Positions 34,917 through 42,845 of a DNA stretch of 64,000 nt are shown piece by piece. The notes under the pieces are model-generated. The model saw only the letters and a list, made by a program, of their open reading frames with translations, had not been told where the DNA came from and searched no databases. Numbering within the stretch: position 1 is the stretch's first letter; every line of letters begins with the position of its first letter. The translations under genes were made by a program, and so were the position numbers. Source of the DNA: Ardenticatenaceae bacterium (GTDB taxonomy: Bacteria > Chloroflexota > Anaerolineae > Promineifilales > Promineifilaceae). The stretch spans positions 2,108,001-2,172,000 of the forward strand of contig JACKBQ010000002.1 of NCBI GenBank assembly GCA_020634455.1. The letters are read 5' to 3'.

Positions 34917-35087
34917 GTTGGGGCGATGCAATTGGCCAAATTGTTGGTCAAAACGCACCACCTTCTCGCCGATTGGGTCGCCCTTTCTCATCGCAAACCA
35001 TCTGGTCATTGCGGCACATGGGCGAGGCAGGTGGGGAGATTCGGGCAGCGCAATTCGTAAGATCGTGGCCACCTGCCTCGCCCCTAC
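34917..35087. repeat. composite GTAGGGGCGA element, copy 2
   Basis: The copy starts GTTGGGGCGA seven bases after the VWA gene stop and ends TCGCCCCTAC, 23 bases before the methyltransferase ATG. Arms GGGCGAGGCAGGTGG (35020-35034) and CCACCTGCCTCGCCC (35069-35083) match copy 1. The internal CGCAAACCATCTGGTCATTG is shared with copies 1 and 3. Confidence 0.88.
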
Positions 35088-35110
35088 GATTCCCGTTTTC
35101 AGAAAACATC

Positions 35111-35950
35111 ATGTACGAACAATTGATCAACATCAACAAACGGCCGTTCCCCTTCTCCATCTACACCGCCGATACTCTCTGGACTGACCCGCACATTTCC
35201 CAGCAAATGCTCAAAACGCACCTGGACCAGAACACAGACCTGGCTTCGCGGCGGCTGTCGTTTATTGAGGCGTCGGTTAGCTGGCTGCAACGGCGGTTTA
35301 ACATTGGCCCCGGCACGCGCCTGGCCGATTTTGGCTGTGGGCCGGGGCTGTACACCACCCGGCTGGCGCAGCTGGGTGCGACGGTAACGGGGGTTGATTT
35401 TTCGGCAAATTCGTTAGCTTATGCGAAGGAAACGGCCGTTGCCCAAAACCTCCCCATCCATTACATCCACACCAACTACCTGGAATTCCAATCAGACCAA
35501 CGGTTCGACCTCATCACGCTCATCTACTGCGACTTTTGCGCCCTCAGCCCGGCGCAACGGCAAACACTGCTGGGCATCTTCCGCGAACATCTGGCTGACG
35601 GCGGGGCGATTGTGCTGGATGTGCATTCGCTGGTTGAGTATGACAAATTTGAGGAGGGAGTGAGTTACGGCCGTAACCAATCCGGCAACTTCTGGACCGA
35701 CGAGGATTATTTTTCCTTCACCAACCAGTTCAAATACGAAGCCGAGCGCGTGACGCTGGACAAATACAGCATCTTCACTCCCACGCGCAGCTTTGCGGTG
35801 TACAACTGGCTGCAACATTTCGACCAGGCCTCGCTGACGGCCGAATTCATTGCCAGTGGCCTGACCATCACCGATTGGTACGCCAACGTCGCCGGGGAAC
35901 CGTTCGAACCGCAATCCCCCACCATCGCCGTCGTCGCCCAACCCACGTAG
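35111..35950 (+). CDS. class I SAM-dependent methyltransferase
   Basis: The protein has 279 residues from the ATG at 35111; no ribosome site is clear and the frame upstream is repeat sequence. Motif I is ADFGCGPGLYT (about 75-85), with VTGVDFSANSLAYA and DLITLIYCDFCALSP as motifs II and IV. The fold matches small-molecule methyltransferases and the substrate is unknown. The gene is bracketed by copies 2 and 3 of the composite repeat, and its TAG stop (35948-35950) is the TAG of the GTAGGGG end of copy 3, so the element defines its C-terminus. Confidence 0.88.
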   Translation: MYEQLININKRPFPFSIYTADTLWTDPHISQQMLKTHLDQNTDLASRRLSFIEASVSWLQRRFNIGPGTRLADFGCGPGLYTTRLAQLGATVTGVDFSANSLAYAKETAVAQNLPIHYIHTNYLEFQSDQRFDLITLIYCDFCALSPAQRQTLLGIFREHLADGGAIVLDVHSLVEYDKFEEGVSYGRNQSGNFWTDEDYFSFTNQFKYEAERVTLDKYSIFTPTRSFAVYNWLQHFDQASLTAEFIASGLTITDWYANVAGEPFEPQSPTIAVVAQPT

Positions 35951-36139
35951 GGGCGATGCGTTTGGCCTCGATCAAATGAATACCGCCTAAACAAACTCAC
36001 CAAACGCGTCGCCCTTTTACTTTTGCACGGCAAACCATCTGGTCATTGCGGCAATTGGGCGAGCGGCAATTGGGCGAGGCAGGTGGAGAGATTCGAGCAG
36101 CACAATGCGTGAGATCGTGGCCACCTGCCTCGCCCCTAC
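35947..36139. repeat. composite GTAGGGGCGA element, copy 3
   Basis: The copy begins GTAGGGGCGATGCGTTTGG and ends CTGCCTCGCCCCTAC. Inside are CCAAACGCGTCGCCC, GCAAACCATCTGGTCATTGC, a partial duplication GGGCGAGCGGCAATTGGGCG, and arms GGGCGAGGCAGGTGG / CCACCTGCCTCGCCC. It overlaps the stop codon of the methyltransferase gene and ends 31 bases before dus. Confidence 0.88.
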
Positions 36140-36170
36140 AACACCCCGCGTTTTTTGTTAAAATAGACTT

Positions 36171-37169
36171 ATGATGCAACAACCGCTGTTCACCGTGGGC
36201 CATGTGCCCGTGTTTGGCGACGCCATTCTGGCCCCGATGGCCGGGTATTCGGACGTGCCGTACCGGGCGCTGTGCCGCGCCTACGGTTCCGCCATGCATT
36301 ACACCGAATTTGTCCCCGTCGAGGCGCTGCTGGGCAAGCGCGTCCACGAGCGCTTCCGCCAGCGGCTGGACACGCAGCCGGGTGAACATCCAATGGTGTT
36401 CCAGATTTTTGGCAACAACGCCCAAATGCTGCTGGATGCCGCTCTACGCATTCAGGAATGGGGGCCGGACATCATCGACGTGAACATGGGCTGCGCCACG
36501 CGCAAGGTGAGCGGGCGCGGCGCTGGCGTGGGCATGATGCCCCAGCCAGAACTCATCGCAGAGACGTTTAAGCTGCTCAGCCACCGTTTGGACGTGCCGG
36601 TTACCGGCAAAATCCGGCTGGGTTGGGACGCTACGCAGGAGAACTTTTTGGAAATCGGCCGTATTTTAGAGCAAAACGGCGCGGCCCTGATTGCGATTCA
36701 CGGCCGTACCAAGGTGCAAAAGTACGGCGGCGAGGCCAACTGGGACGCCATCGCCGAACTGAAGCAGGCGGTCAGCGTGCCGGTCATTGGCAACGGGGAT
36801 GTGCAAACGCCGGAAGACATTGAGCGGATGAAGGCCCACACCGGCTGCGACGCGGTGATGATTGGCCGGGCGGCCATCGGCAACCCGTGGATTTTTGCCC
36901 GCCAGCGGCGCGAAGAGCTGGCCATTGGCGACATCGTCAAAGCGGTGCACCTGCACGCCCGCGAAATGGTTGCCTACTACGGCGAAGCCCCCGGCCTGCG
37001 CCAGTTCCGCAAGCACTTGAAGCGCTATTTTGAGGACATTCCCGGTCTTGAGTTGGATTCGTTGTTGAGTACGGAATCTTTTATGGCGTTTGAGGAACTT
37101 TTAGGGGAAGTGGGAACGGCCGTTCCCACCCAAACTCCGCTCAAAAATCTACAGGCGGCCACTGTGTAA
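36171..37169 (+). CDS. dusB: tRNA-dihydrouridine synthase (DusB-like)
   Basis: The protein has 332 residues, typical for Dus. The FMN-binding TIM barrel is seen: LAPMAGYSDVPYR (about 20-32), VFQIFGNN, the catalytic Cys C108 in VNMGCATRKV, TGKIRLGWD, IHGRTKVQKYGGEANW, IGNGDV and MIGRAAIGNPWIF. In most Dus enzymes the Cys is followed by Pro (NMGCP); here it is Ala. It reduces uridines of tRNA D-loops using NADPH. No ribosome site is present; TAAAAT at 36159-36164 lies six bases before the ATG, so a leaderless transcript is plausible. A lipoprotein gene follows 17 bases after the stop. Confidence 0.94.
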   Translation: MMQQPLFTVGHVPVFGDAILAPMAGYSDVPYRALCRAYGSAMHYTEFVPVEALLGKRVHERFRQRLDTQPGEHPMVFQIFGNNAQMLLDAALRIQEWGPDIIDVNMGCATRKVSGRGAGVGMMPQPELIAETFKLLSHRLDVPVTGKIRLGWDATQENFLEIGRILEQNGAALIAIHGRTKVQKYGGEANWDAIAELKQAVSVPVIGNGDVQTPEDIERMKAHTGCDAVMIGRAAIGNPWIFARQRREELAIGDIVKAVHLHAREMVAYYGEAPGLRQFRKHLKRYFEDIPGLELDSLLSTESFMAFEELLGEVGTAVPTQTPLKNLQAATV

Positions 37170-37186
37170 AAATAAGGAACACGGAA

Positions 37187-38404
37187 TTGATAAAGAAGCT
37201 CGTCTACACACTGTTTTTGTCGTTCTTCTTTGTGATTTTTCTAGCATCAATCGGATGTAACGTTCTGCCTTCTAAAGAACAAGACTCTGTTGAGCCTCAA
37301 ACCGAGCAAGTGGGTGAGCAAGCTACACCATTCATCAACCCAACTGCGACGTCAACGGTTTCGCCGTCAGCAACACCGACAATCGTTCCCTCACCAACCG
37401 CAACAACTGCACCTACGGCAACAGCGACACCAATTCCCTCCCCCACACCTAACACGGTTCTGGCCAATGGGCTAATTCTCTACCTCCCCAACGCTTCCCA
37501 CCACGTCATCATCAAAAATGGGCAGGTTGAACGGCTTTCGTATGAAGACGCGCTCTTGCTGGGCGCAAATGCGCCGCTCGTCGGCATGGCCGTGGGGCCT
37601 GACGGGCAACTATTTAGCCTTTCTAACACTTTCGTTGATGGACTACAGTTGGTAACCATTGCTGTTCAACAAGGAAACAGTAGCAAAGAAACCTTTTTCG
37701 ATGATCCCGTCTACGAAGCAAGAAGAATTTTTGGGATTGTAGGCGAGTGGCTTATTGTTAGCCTGGTGGCTAAAGAGCCACCATCCGGTCAGGCATTTGG
37801 TGATTTAGCTGCCATCTCGCTCGATGGCTCGCAAATAGAAATGATTGGGCAAAATACCGAGATGACGCCTATTGTTTCCCCTGATCAAAGCTTTGTGATT
37901 TTCCACGAAAACGGGCAGACCAAACGGTGGCAACCTAACGCGCCCAACGAAATTTTATCCCTGCCCGCGTACTGGTTTGGTAAATTTTCACCAGACGGCC
38001 GTTACCTTGCCCTGGTCGATCAAGAGTTGAATATTTTTGACTTCCAGGATTACACACTGGTTGTGTCCGATGATGTTGGCAATTATTTGGGAGGTTTTGG
38101 TGCGCTTGAAATGTTGTGGAATCGAACAAGCACTCTGCTCGGCTACACCAGTTTTCGTGAAGAGGCAGATGCCTGGGTTTTGCGAATCGTCACCGTCACT
38201 GGCACAACGGCCGATTACCCAAACTACTTTGGCCCTGCGTTCAGCCCGGATGGTGCGCAAATGGCGGTTCGACTGGGCGGTGATGAGCCACAAAATCTGA
38301 TTGTGGATTTAGCATCGGGCGACGCCACGCCGTTTGCCTTTCGTTCTGGTCAATTCACAGCCGCAGACCCCATTTTCTGGCTTGGCCTGGGAAGCGACGA
38401 GTAA
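37187..38404 (+). CDS. lipoprotein with Thr/Pro-rich linker and beta-propeller-like domain
   Basis: The protein has 405 residues from a TTG at 37187 (AAGGAA eight bases upstream). The signal peptide has lipobox LASIGC. Residues about 45-95 are a low-complexity linker of PTAT/PSPT repeats, as in cell-surface proteins of Chloroflexota. The rest is rich in beta strands with WD40/PD40-like words (FGKFSPDGRYLALVD, FGPAFSPDGAQMAVRL). The function is unknown. It lies close behind dus and is probably co-transcribed, although the products are not functionally related. The base composition is slightly more AT-rich than its neighbours. Confidence 0.8.
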   Translation: MIKKLVYTLFLSFFFVIFLASIGCNVLPSKEQDSVEPQTEQVGEQATPFINPTATSTVSPSATPTIVPSPTATTAPTATATPIPSPTPNTVLANGLILYLPNASHHVIIKNGQVERLSYEDALLLGANAPLVGMAVGPDGQLFSLSNTFVDGLQLVTIAVQQGNSSKETFFDDPVYEARRIFGIVGEWLIVSLVAKEPPSGQAFGDLAAISLDGSQIEMIGQNTEMTPIVSPDQSFVIFHENGQTKRWQPNAPNEILSLPAYWFGKFSPDGRYLALVDQELNIFDFQDYTLVVSDDVGNYLGGFGALEMLWNRTSTLLGYTSFREEADAWVLRIVTVTGTTADYPNYFGPAFSPDGAQMAVRLGGDEPQNLIVDLASGDATPFAFRSGQFTAADPIFWLGLGSDE

Positions 38405-38426
38405 TTGTGAATACCCTACGCCCCGG

Positions 38427-38834
38427 CTACCCCGGAAAACCCTCATTGAGCTGAAGCAAATCCCACAAATTGCCGTACAAATCGGCAAAAACGGCCACCG
38501 TACCGTACTCGGCTTCCTTTGGTTCGCGGATGAACTGGATGCCTTTGGCCTGCATCGCGTGATAATCGCGCCAAAAGTCGTCGGTGTGCAAAAACAAAAA
38601 GACGCGCCCGCCCGTCTGGTTGCCGATGAACGGTTCCTGCTCCGGCTTTGAAGCGCGAGCCAGCAGCAGCGTGGTGCCGCTGCCGCCGGGCGGGGCGACC
38701 ACCACCCAGCGCTTGTCCTGCTCCGGCTGGTAGGTGTCTTCGATGAGGCTGAAGTTAAGCTTTTCGGTGTAGAAGGCAATCGCCTCATCATAATCGCGTA
38801 CGACGAGGGCGATGTGGATGATTGCTTGTTTCAT
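38427..38834 (-). CDS. VOC superfamily protein
   Basis: The protein has 135 residues; AAAGGAT precedes the ATG at 38834. The paired beta-alpha-beta-beta-beta units are clear: IHIALVVRDYDEAIAFYTEKLNFSL at the start and FLHTDDFWRDYHAMQAKGI to AVFADLYGNLWDLLQ at the end. His/Glu ligands of the glyoxalase type may be H7 and others, but the Glu near the C-terminus is not in the usual ExxG position. The function is unknown. It is convergent with the lipoprotein gene (22 bases). Confidence 0.87.
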   Translation of the reverse strand: MKQAIIHIALVVRDYDEAIAFYTEKLNFSLIEDTYQPEQDKRWVVVAPPGGSGTTLLLARASKPEQEPFIGNQTGGRVFLFLHTDDFWRDYHAMQAKGIQFIREPKEAEYGTVAVFADLYGNLWDLLQLNEGFPG

Positions 38835-38874
38835 GATTCACTATCCTTTAAGAGATCTAAAGCGGAACACAGAG

Positions 38875-38970
38875 AGGCGCAGAGGGGACACGGAGTTTCA
38901 CAGAGACAAAATCAACCTCCCGCAGGTTTGTTCCCAGAAACATCTTACGAACGGAACCTGCGGGAGGTTT
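38875..38970. repeat. CACAGAG word and AACCTCCCGCAGGTT inverted repeat
   Basis: ACACAGAGAGGCGCAGAGGG (near 38875) is of the CACAGAG family. AACCTCCCGCAGGTTT (38914-38929) and AACCTGCGGGAGGTTT (38955-38970) form a strong inverted repeat. The latter ends four bases before the P450 stop and may act as its terminator. Confidence 0.8.
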
Positions 38971-38974
38971 GGTA

Positions 38975-40294
38975 TTAGCGTGGAGTGGCGGTCATTAAAA
39001 TGCCGTGCCGGGCGCGGAGGGTGACCAGAGCGTGCTCCTCAATGGAATGGTCGGGGACGAGCTGCAAGTGGAAGCGCTGCAAAGTCATGGGCAGGATGAT
39101 GATGCTTTCCATGAGGGCAAACTGGTCGCCGATGCATTTGCGTGCGCCTGCGCCGAAGGGAATGTAGGCGTAGCGGTGCCGCGCCGCTTCTTGCTCTGGC
39201 GTAAACCGCTCCGGATCGAACGCCTCTGGTTCTGGCCAAAATTCGGGGTGGCGGTGCAGCGTGTACGGGCTGACGGCCACAATGGCTCCTGCGGGGATTT
39301 CGTAGCCATCAATCTCGTCATCGGCCACGGCGTGGCGGCTGATAGACCAGGCGGAGGGGTAGAGGCGCATGGATTCTTTGATTACTTTGTCGCAATAGAC
39401 CAGGTTGGGGAAATCAGCGACGGTGGGGGAACGGCCGTTCAACACCACATCCAACTCCGCTCCAACCTTCTCAACAACAGCTGGATGCTGCGCCAGCAAG
39501 TACCACAACCAGCCGAGCGTATTGGCCGTCGTCTCGTGCCCGGCAATGAGCAGCGACATCACCTCGTCCCGAATTTGCTGGTCGCTCATGCCCTCGCCGC
39601 TGTCTTCGTAGCGGGCTTGCATCAGCAGGTCTAGCAAATCGTTTTGATTGGGAGACGGCCGTTCCCGTCGTTGCTGAATCAGCTCAAAAACAATCTTGTC
39701 CAGCACCACCAGGGCTTCTTGAAAACGCGGCCGTTTCGGCTTGCCAATCTCGATCATCGTGTTGACCGCTTCGCCAATGATCTCGGCCTGCTTGTCCATG
39801 TCGTAGCCAAACAAGGCGCGAGAAACAATGTTGAGGGTGAGGGTCATCATCTCATTGGCGATGTCGAAGGGGGCATTTTGGGCGGCGTAACCGGCAACCC
39901 TGGCCAGCATTTCGTGGGTAGCCGTAGTCATCAAATCAGCAAAGTTAGCCAGGTAGCTGCGGTGAAAGAAGGGCTGAATGAGGCGACGCTGCTTGCGCCA
40001 GAGGGGATTTTCGCTGGTGAGCAGCCCCTGCCCGGTGACGGCCTGGAGCATGTGCTTGTTGAGGTGGGTCTCTTTGTTGTAATTACGGCCGTTGCTCACC
40101 AAAATATGCTTCACAAACTCAGGATGGTTGAACAAAAAAGCGGGTTCTGGCGTAGCGCGGTACTGCACCACATCGCCGTAATCGCGGGTGAGTTGCAAAA
40201 AGAAGCGGTGCGGGGCGCGCACCATTTCCCGTTCGCCACCAGAGAAAAACGGGGCTTTGCGCGCATCACTGACATTGTTGGGGTTTGTATTCAT
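38975..40294 (-). CDS. cytochrome P450
   Basis: The protein has 439 residues. All P450 marks are present: I-helix AGHETTA (about 250), ExxR in KESMRLYP, the PERF-type motif FDPERFTPE, and the haem loop FGAGARKCIG with the cysteine thiolate C387. There is no membrane anchor, so it is a soluble bacterial type, similar to CYP102/CYP4-like chains with the AGHETT form. It inserts one oxygen atom from O2 into a lipophilic substrate; the redox partner is not adjacent (the Rieske ferredoxin is 28 kb away). No obvious ribosome site is visible upstream of the ATG at 40294. Confidence 0.95.
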   Translation of the reverse strand: MNTNPNNVSDARKAPFFSGGEREMVRAPHRFFLQLTRDYGDVVQYRATPEPAFLFNHPEFVKHILVSNGRNYNKETHLNKHMLQAVTGQGLLTSENPLWRKQRRLIQPFFHRSYLANFADLMTTATHEMLARVAGYAAQNAPFDIANEMMTLTLNIVSRALFGYDMDKQAEIIGEAVNTMIEIGKPKRPRFQEALVVLDKIVFELIQQRRERPSPNQNDLLDLLMQARYEDSGEGMSDQQIRDEVMSLLIAGHETTANTLGWLWYLLAQHPAVVEKVGAELDVVLNGRSPTVADFPNLVYCDKVIKESMRLYPSAWSISRHAVADDEIDGYEIPAGAIVAVSPYTLHRHPEFWPEPEAFDPERFTPEQEAARHRYAYIPFGAGARKCIGDQFALMESIIILPMTLQRFHLQLVPDHSIEEHALVTLRARHGILMTATPR

Positions 40295-40426
40295 TTTTCA
40301 CAAGGACAGGCAAAATTAATACGGCCGTATTGCGTACCGTAATCTACCAATGAAAGCTACCCGTATCATACCTGAATGGGAAATGAAAACCCAAGAAGGC
40401 AGTTGGCAAGATTGAAGGGTGGCTAG

Positions 40427-40459
40427 AGATTACAAAAGTCTCCAAGACTTTTGTAATCT
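40427..40459. repeat. AGATTACAAAAGTCT hairpin
   Basis: AGATTACAAAAGTCT (40427-40441) and AGACTTTTGTAATCT (40445-40459) are perfectly complementary with a 3-base loop. It lies 15 bases beyond the lysS stop and may terminate it. The sequence is almost that of the inner repeat at 1097-1156. Confidence 0.85.
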
Positions 40460-40473
40460 TGGTTCTGCAATCG

Positions 40474-42000
40474 TTATTCGTCGCGTTCGCGGAGGTGGGG
40501 GAAGAGCAGCACCTCACGGATGGTGGCTTTGTCCGCCATGAGCATCACCAGCCGGTCCACGCCGACGCCAAAACCACCGTTGGGCGGCATGCCGTAGCGC
40601 ATCGCTCGCAGGTAATCCTCGTCAATCGGGTTTATCTCATCGTCATCCTTGGCGTACATTTTTTGCAAATCCTCAAACCGTTTTTGCTGATCCAGCGGGT
40701 CGTTTAGCTCGGTGAAGGCGTTGCCCATCTCCATGCCGGCGATGAAAAACTCGAACCGCTCCACGTGCAGCGGATCGCCGGGAATCGCTTTGGCCAGCGG
40801 CGAAATGTCGCGCGGGTAGGTGGTGATGATGGTGGGCTGGATCAGGTTTGGCTCCACGTAATCGCCAAACAAACCGTCAATCAGCTTGCCCCAACTGGCT
40901 CCAATCGGCGCATGGCCACCCGCCTCGCGGATGGCGTTGGCCAGACTGGGCGCATCGGGATGCGCCATGTAATCAATTTCGGCAAACTGTTTGATGGCGT
41001 CGCGCATCGTCAGGCGGGGCCAGGTGCCGCCCAAATCAATCGTTTTGCCCTGAAAGGCGATTTCGGTTTTGCCCCAAACGTGCTGGGCCACATATTTCAC
41101 CATGCCTTCGGTGAAGTCCATTACGTTGTGGTAATCCCAGTAGGCGGCGTAAAACTCCAGCATAGTAAATTCGGGATTGTGCTTGAAGCTAACCCCCTCG
41201 TTGCGGAAGTCGCGCCCAATTTCATACACGCGCTCAATGCCGCCGACGAGCAGCCGTTTGAGGTACAGCTCAAAGGAGATGCGCAGATACAGTTCTTGCT
41301 TGAGTTGGTTGTGGTGGGTGGTAAACGGCCGTGCCGCCGCTCCGCCGTACAAAGGTTGTAAAACCGGGGTTTCTACCTCTAAAAAGTCGTGGTCTTCAAA
41401 ATAGCGACGCAGCGCGGAAATCACTTTGGCCCGAATTTTGAACACCCCACGCACATCAGGATTTACTGCCAGATCCGCGTAGCGCTGACGGTAGCGCTCT
41501 TCCACGTCGCTAAAGGCGTTGTGGCGCACAAGCTCGCCGTCTACTTCCTGCTCTTTCACCACCGGCAGGGGGCTAACCGCTTTGGCCAGCAATTTCCACT
41601 CGCTGACGCGCAGACTCACCTCGCCGGTGCGGGTGCGGAAAAGCACGCCAGTCGCCTGCACAAAGTCACCCAAATCGAGCAGCTTGCGGAAGATTTGGTG
41701 AGATTCTTCCCCGATGGCATCACGGCGGACGAACAATTGGATACGGCCGTATCCATCCTCAATGTGCGTAAAAACTGTCTTGCCCATGTCGCGGCTGCTC
41801 ACGATGCGGCCGGTTAGCGTCGCTTTAATCTCTGGCGCATCGGCTCCTTGCTCCGATTCAACAGCCGCAAAAGCAGCGATGGCCTCCGCGCTGGTGTGGC
41901 TGCGCTCAACCCGCAGCGGATATGGCTCAATGCCAGCCTGGCGCAGCTGCTCAATTTTCTCCAGACGTTTTTCTTCTAGCGGTGTTGGTTCCCAAGACAT
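40474..42000 (-). CDS. lysS: lysine--tRNA ligase, class II
   Basis: The protein has 508 residues, normal for LysS; AGGAG precedes the ATG. The N-terminal OB-fold (TLTGRIVSSRDMGKTVFTHIEDGYGRIQLFV) binds the anticodon. The class II motifs are motif 2 YEIGRDFRNEGVSFKHNPEFTMLE and motif 3 GGFGVGVDRLVMLM, with FIAGMEMGNAFTELNDP between them. It charges tRNA-Lys; a tRNA-Lys (CTT) gene lies at 44575. greA is upstream on the same strand but separated by a terminator. Confidence 0.97.
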   Translation of the reverse strand: MSWEPTPLEEKRLEKIEQLRQAGIEPYPLRVERSHTSAEAIAAFAAVESEQGADAPEIKATLTGRIVSSRDMGKTVFTHIEDGYGRIQLFVRRDAIGEESHQIFRKLLDLGDFVQATGVLFRTRTGEVSLRVSEWKLLAKAVSPLPVVKEQEVDGELVRHNAFSDVEERYRQRYADLAVNPDVRGVFKIRAKVISALRRYFEDHDFLEVETPVLQPLYGGAAARPFTTHHNQLKQELYLRISFELYLKRLLVGGIERVYEIGRDFRNEGVSFKHNPEFTMLEFYAAYWDYHNVMDFTEGMVKYVAQHVWGKTEIAFQGKTIDLGGTWPRLTMRDAIKQFAEIDYMAHPDAPSLANAIREAGGHAPIGASWGKLIDGLFGDYVEPNLIQPTIITTYPRDISPLAKAIPGDPLHVERFEFFIAGMEMGNAFTELNDPLDQQKRFEDLQKMYAKDDDEINPIDEDYLRAMRYGMPPNGGFGVGVDRLVMLMADKATIREVLLFPHLRERDE

Positions 42001-42015
42001 GCCCTACTCCTGTCG

Positions 42016-42090
42016 GTAAGGGCGAGGCAGTTGGCAGCCATGTTGATTTTGCTTAACAATGTCCTCTACCAACTGCCTCGCCCCTACGAT
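42016..42090. repeat. short relative of the composite GGGCGAGGC element, copy 4
   Basis: GTAAGGGCGAGGCAGTTGG and CCAACTGCCTCGCCCCTAC are terminal inverted arms with a 37-base centre unrelated to copies 1-3. It lies between lysS and the greA terminator. Confidence 0.85.
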
Positions 42091-42100
42091 GTATACAATC

Positions 42101-42128
42101 AAAAAAAGCCCGTGTTATCCACGGGCTT
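42101..42128 (-). terminator. intrinsic terminator of greA
   Basis: AAGCCCGTG (42106-42114) pairs with CACGGGCTT (42120-42128). On the minus strand the stem is followed by seven T. It lies 38 bases beyond the greA stop. Confidence 0.9.
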
Positions 42129-42166
42129 GTAAAAATCTAAATCGTGCCGGGTAACGCGTGGGGCAG

Positions 42167-42652
42167 TTACCCAATCTTAACGACGCGGAATTCAATAACC
42201 CCGTTGGGCGCATTGACGCGCACCACCTCGCCAACCTTTTTACCCAACAGCGCCACCCCCAGCGGGCTTTCATTGGAAATACGCCCAGCCGCAGGATCCG
42301 CCTCAGCAGCGCCAACCAAATGGTACCGCTCGTCGTCATCAAAACCTTCTTCGGAAACGGTCACCCAATCTCCAACACGCACGGCATCGTGAGGACCACC
42401 GTTGTTATCAATGATCTTGTAATTTTTCAGGATATCTTCCAACTCCTGAATGCGCCCTTCCAGAAAAGCCTGCTCGTTACGTGCAGCTTCTAGCTCGGCA
42501 TTTTCTACAAAATCGTCATCCTGCCCATCCTGAAAGGCGCGGTGCAGCCGATCGGCGACCTTTTCACGACCTTCGGTGCGCAATTGTTCCAGTTCATTTG
42601 TTAACTTGTCTAACCCTTCTCGGGTTAATAGGTGAGGCTTGATTAATGTCAT
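42167..42652 (-). CDS. greA: transcription elongation factor GreA
   Basis: The protein has 161 residues. The N-terminal coiled coil (LTREGLDKLTNELEQLRTEG, GQDDDFVENAELEAARNEQAFLEGRIQELE) carries the acidic tip that enters the polymerase channel; here the tip is DGQDDDFVENAEL. The C-terminal FKBP-like domain ends ISNESPLGVALLGKKVGEVVRVNAPNGVIEFRVVKI. It stimulates transcript cleavage in backtracked RNA polymerase. It has its own terminator and is monocistronic. Confidence 0.96.
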   Translation of the reverse strand: MTLIKPHLLTREGLDKLTNELEQLRTEGREKVADRLHRAFQDGQDDDFVENAELEAARNEQAFLEGRIQELEDILKNYKIIDNNGGPHDAVRVGDWVTVSEEGFDDDERYHLVGAAEADPAAGRISNESPLGVALLGKKVGEVVRVNAPNGVIEFRVVKIG

Positions 42653-42756
42653 TGTTTACCCCTAAACGAACCCGCAGATTCGTAAGAATTTTCTATTTAC
42701 AACCAGGCAGTCTTTGCAAAAAACTGGCAAATTGTGTGACTGCGCCCTTAAGACGC

Positions 42757-42780
42757 CAAAAACCGCTGTAAACAGCGGTA
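42757..42780 (-). terminator. hairpin terminator after the aroKB fusion
   Basis: ACCGCTGT (42762-42769) pairs with ACAGCGGT (42772-42779) and is followed on the minus strand by TTTTTGG. It lies about 65 bases beyond the aroKB stop. Confidence 0.7.
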
Positions 42781-42845
42781 AGGAGTGCGTAATGGTCGTC
42801 AGGCGGAAAATTATATCAAAAATGGTCCTATTGTAAAGAGTAAAA

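Noticed and set aside
37330..37450. Low-complexity repeat that could be a recombination hotspot
   Set aside because: It is the translated PTAT/PSPT linker of a lipoprotein and varies in unit sequence.
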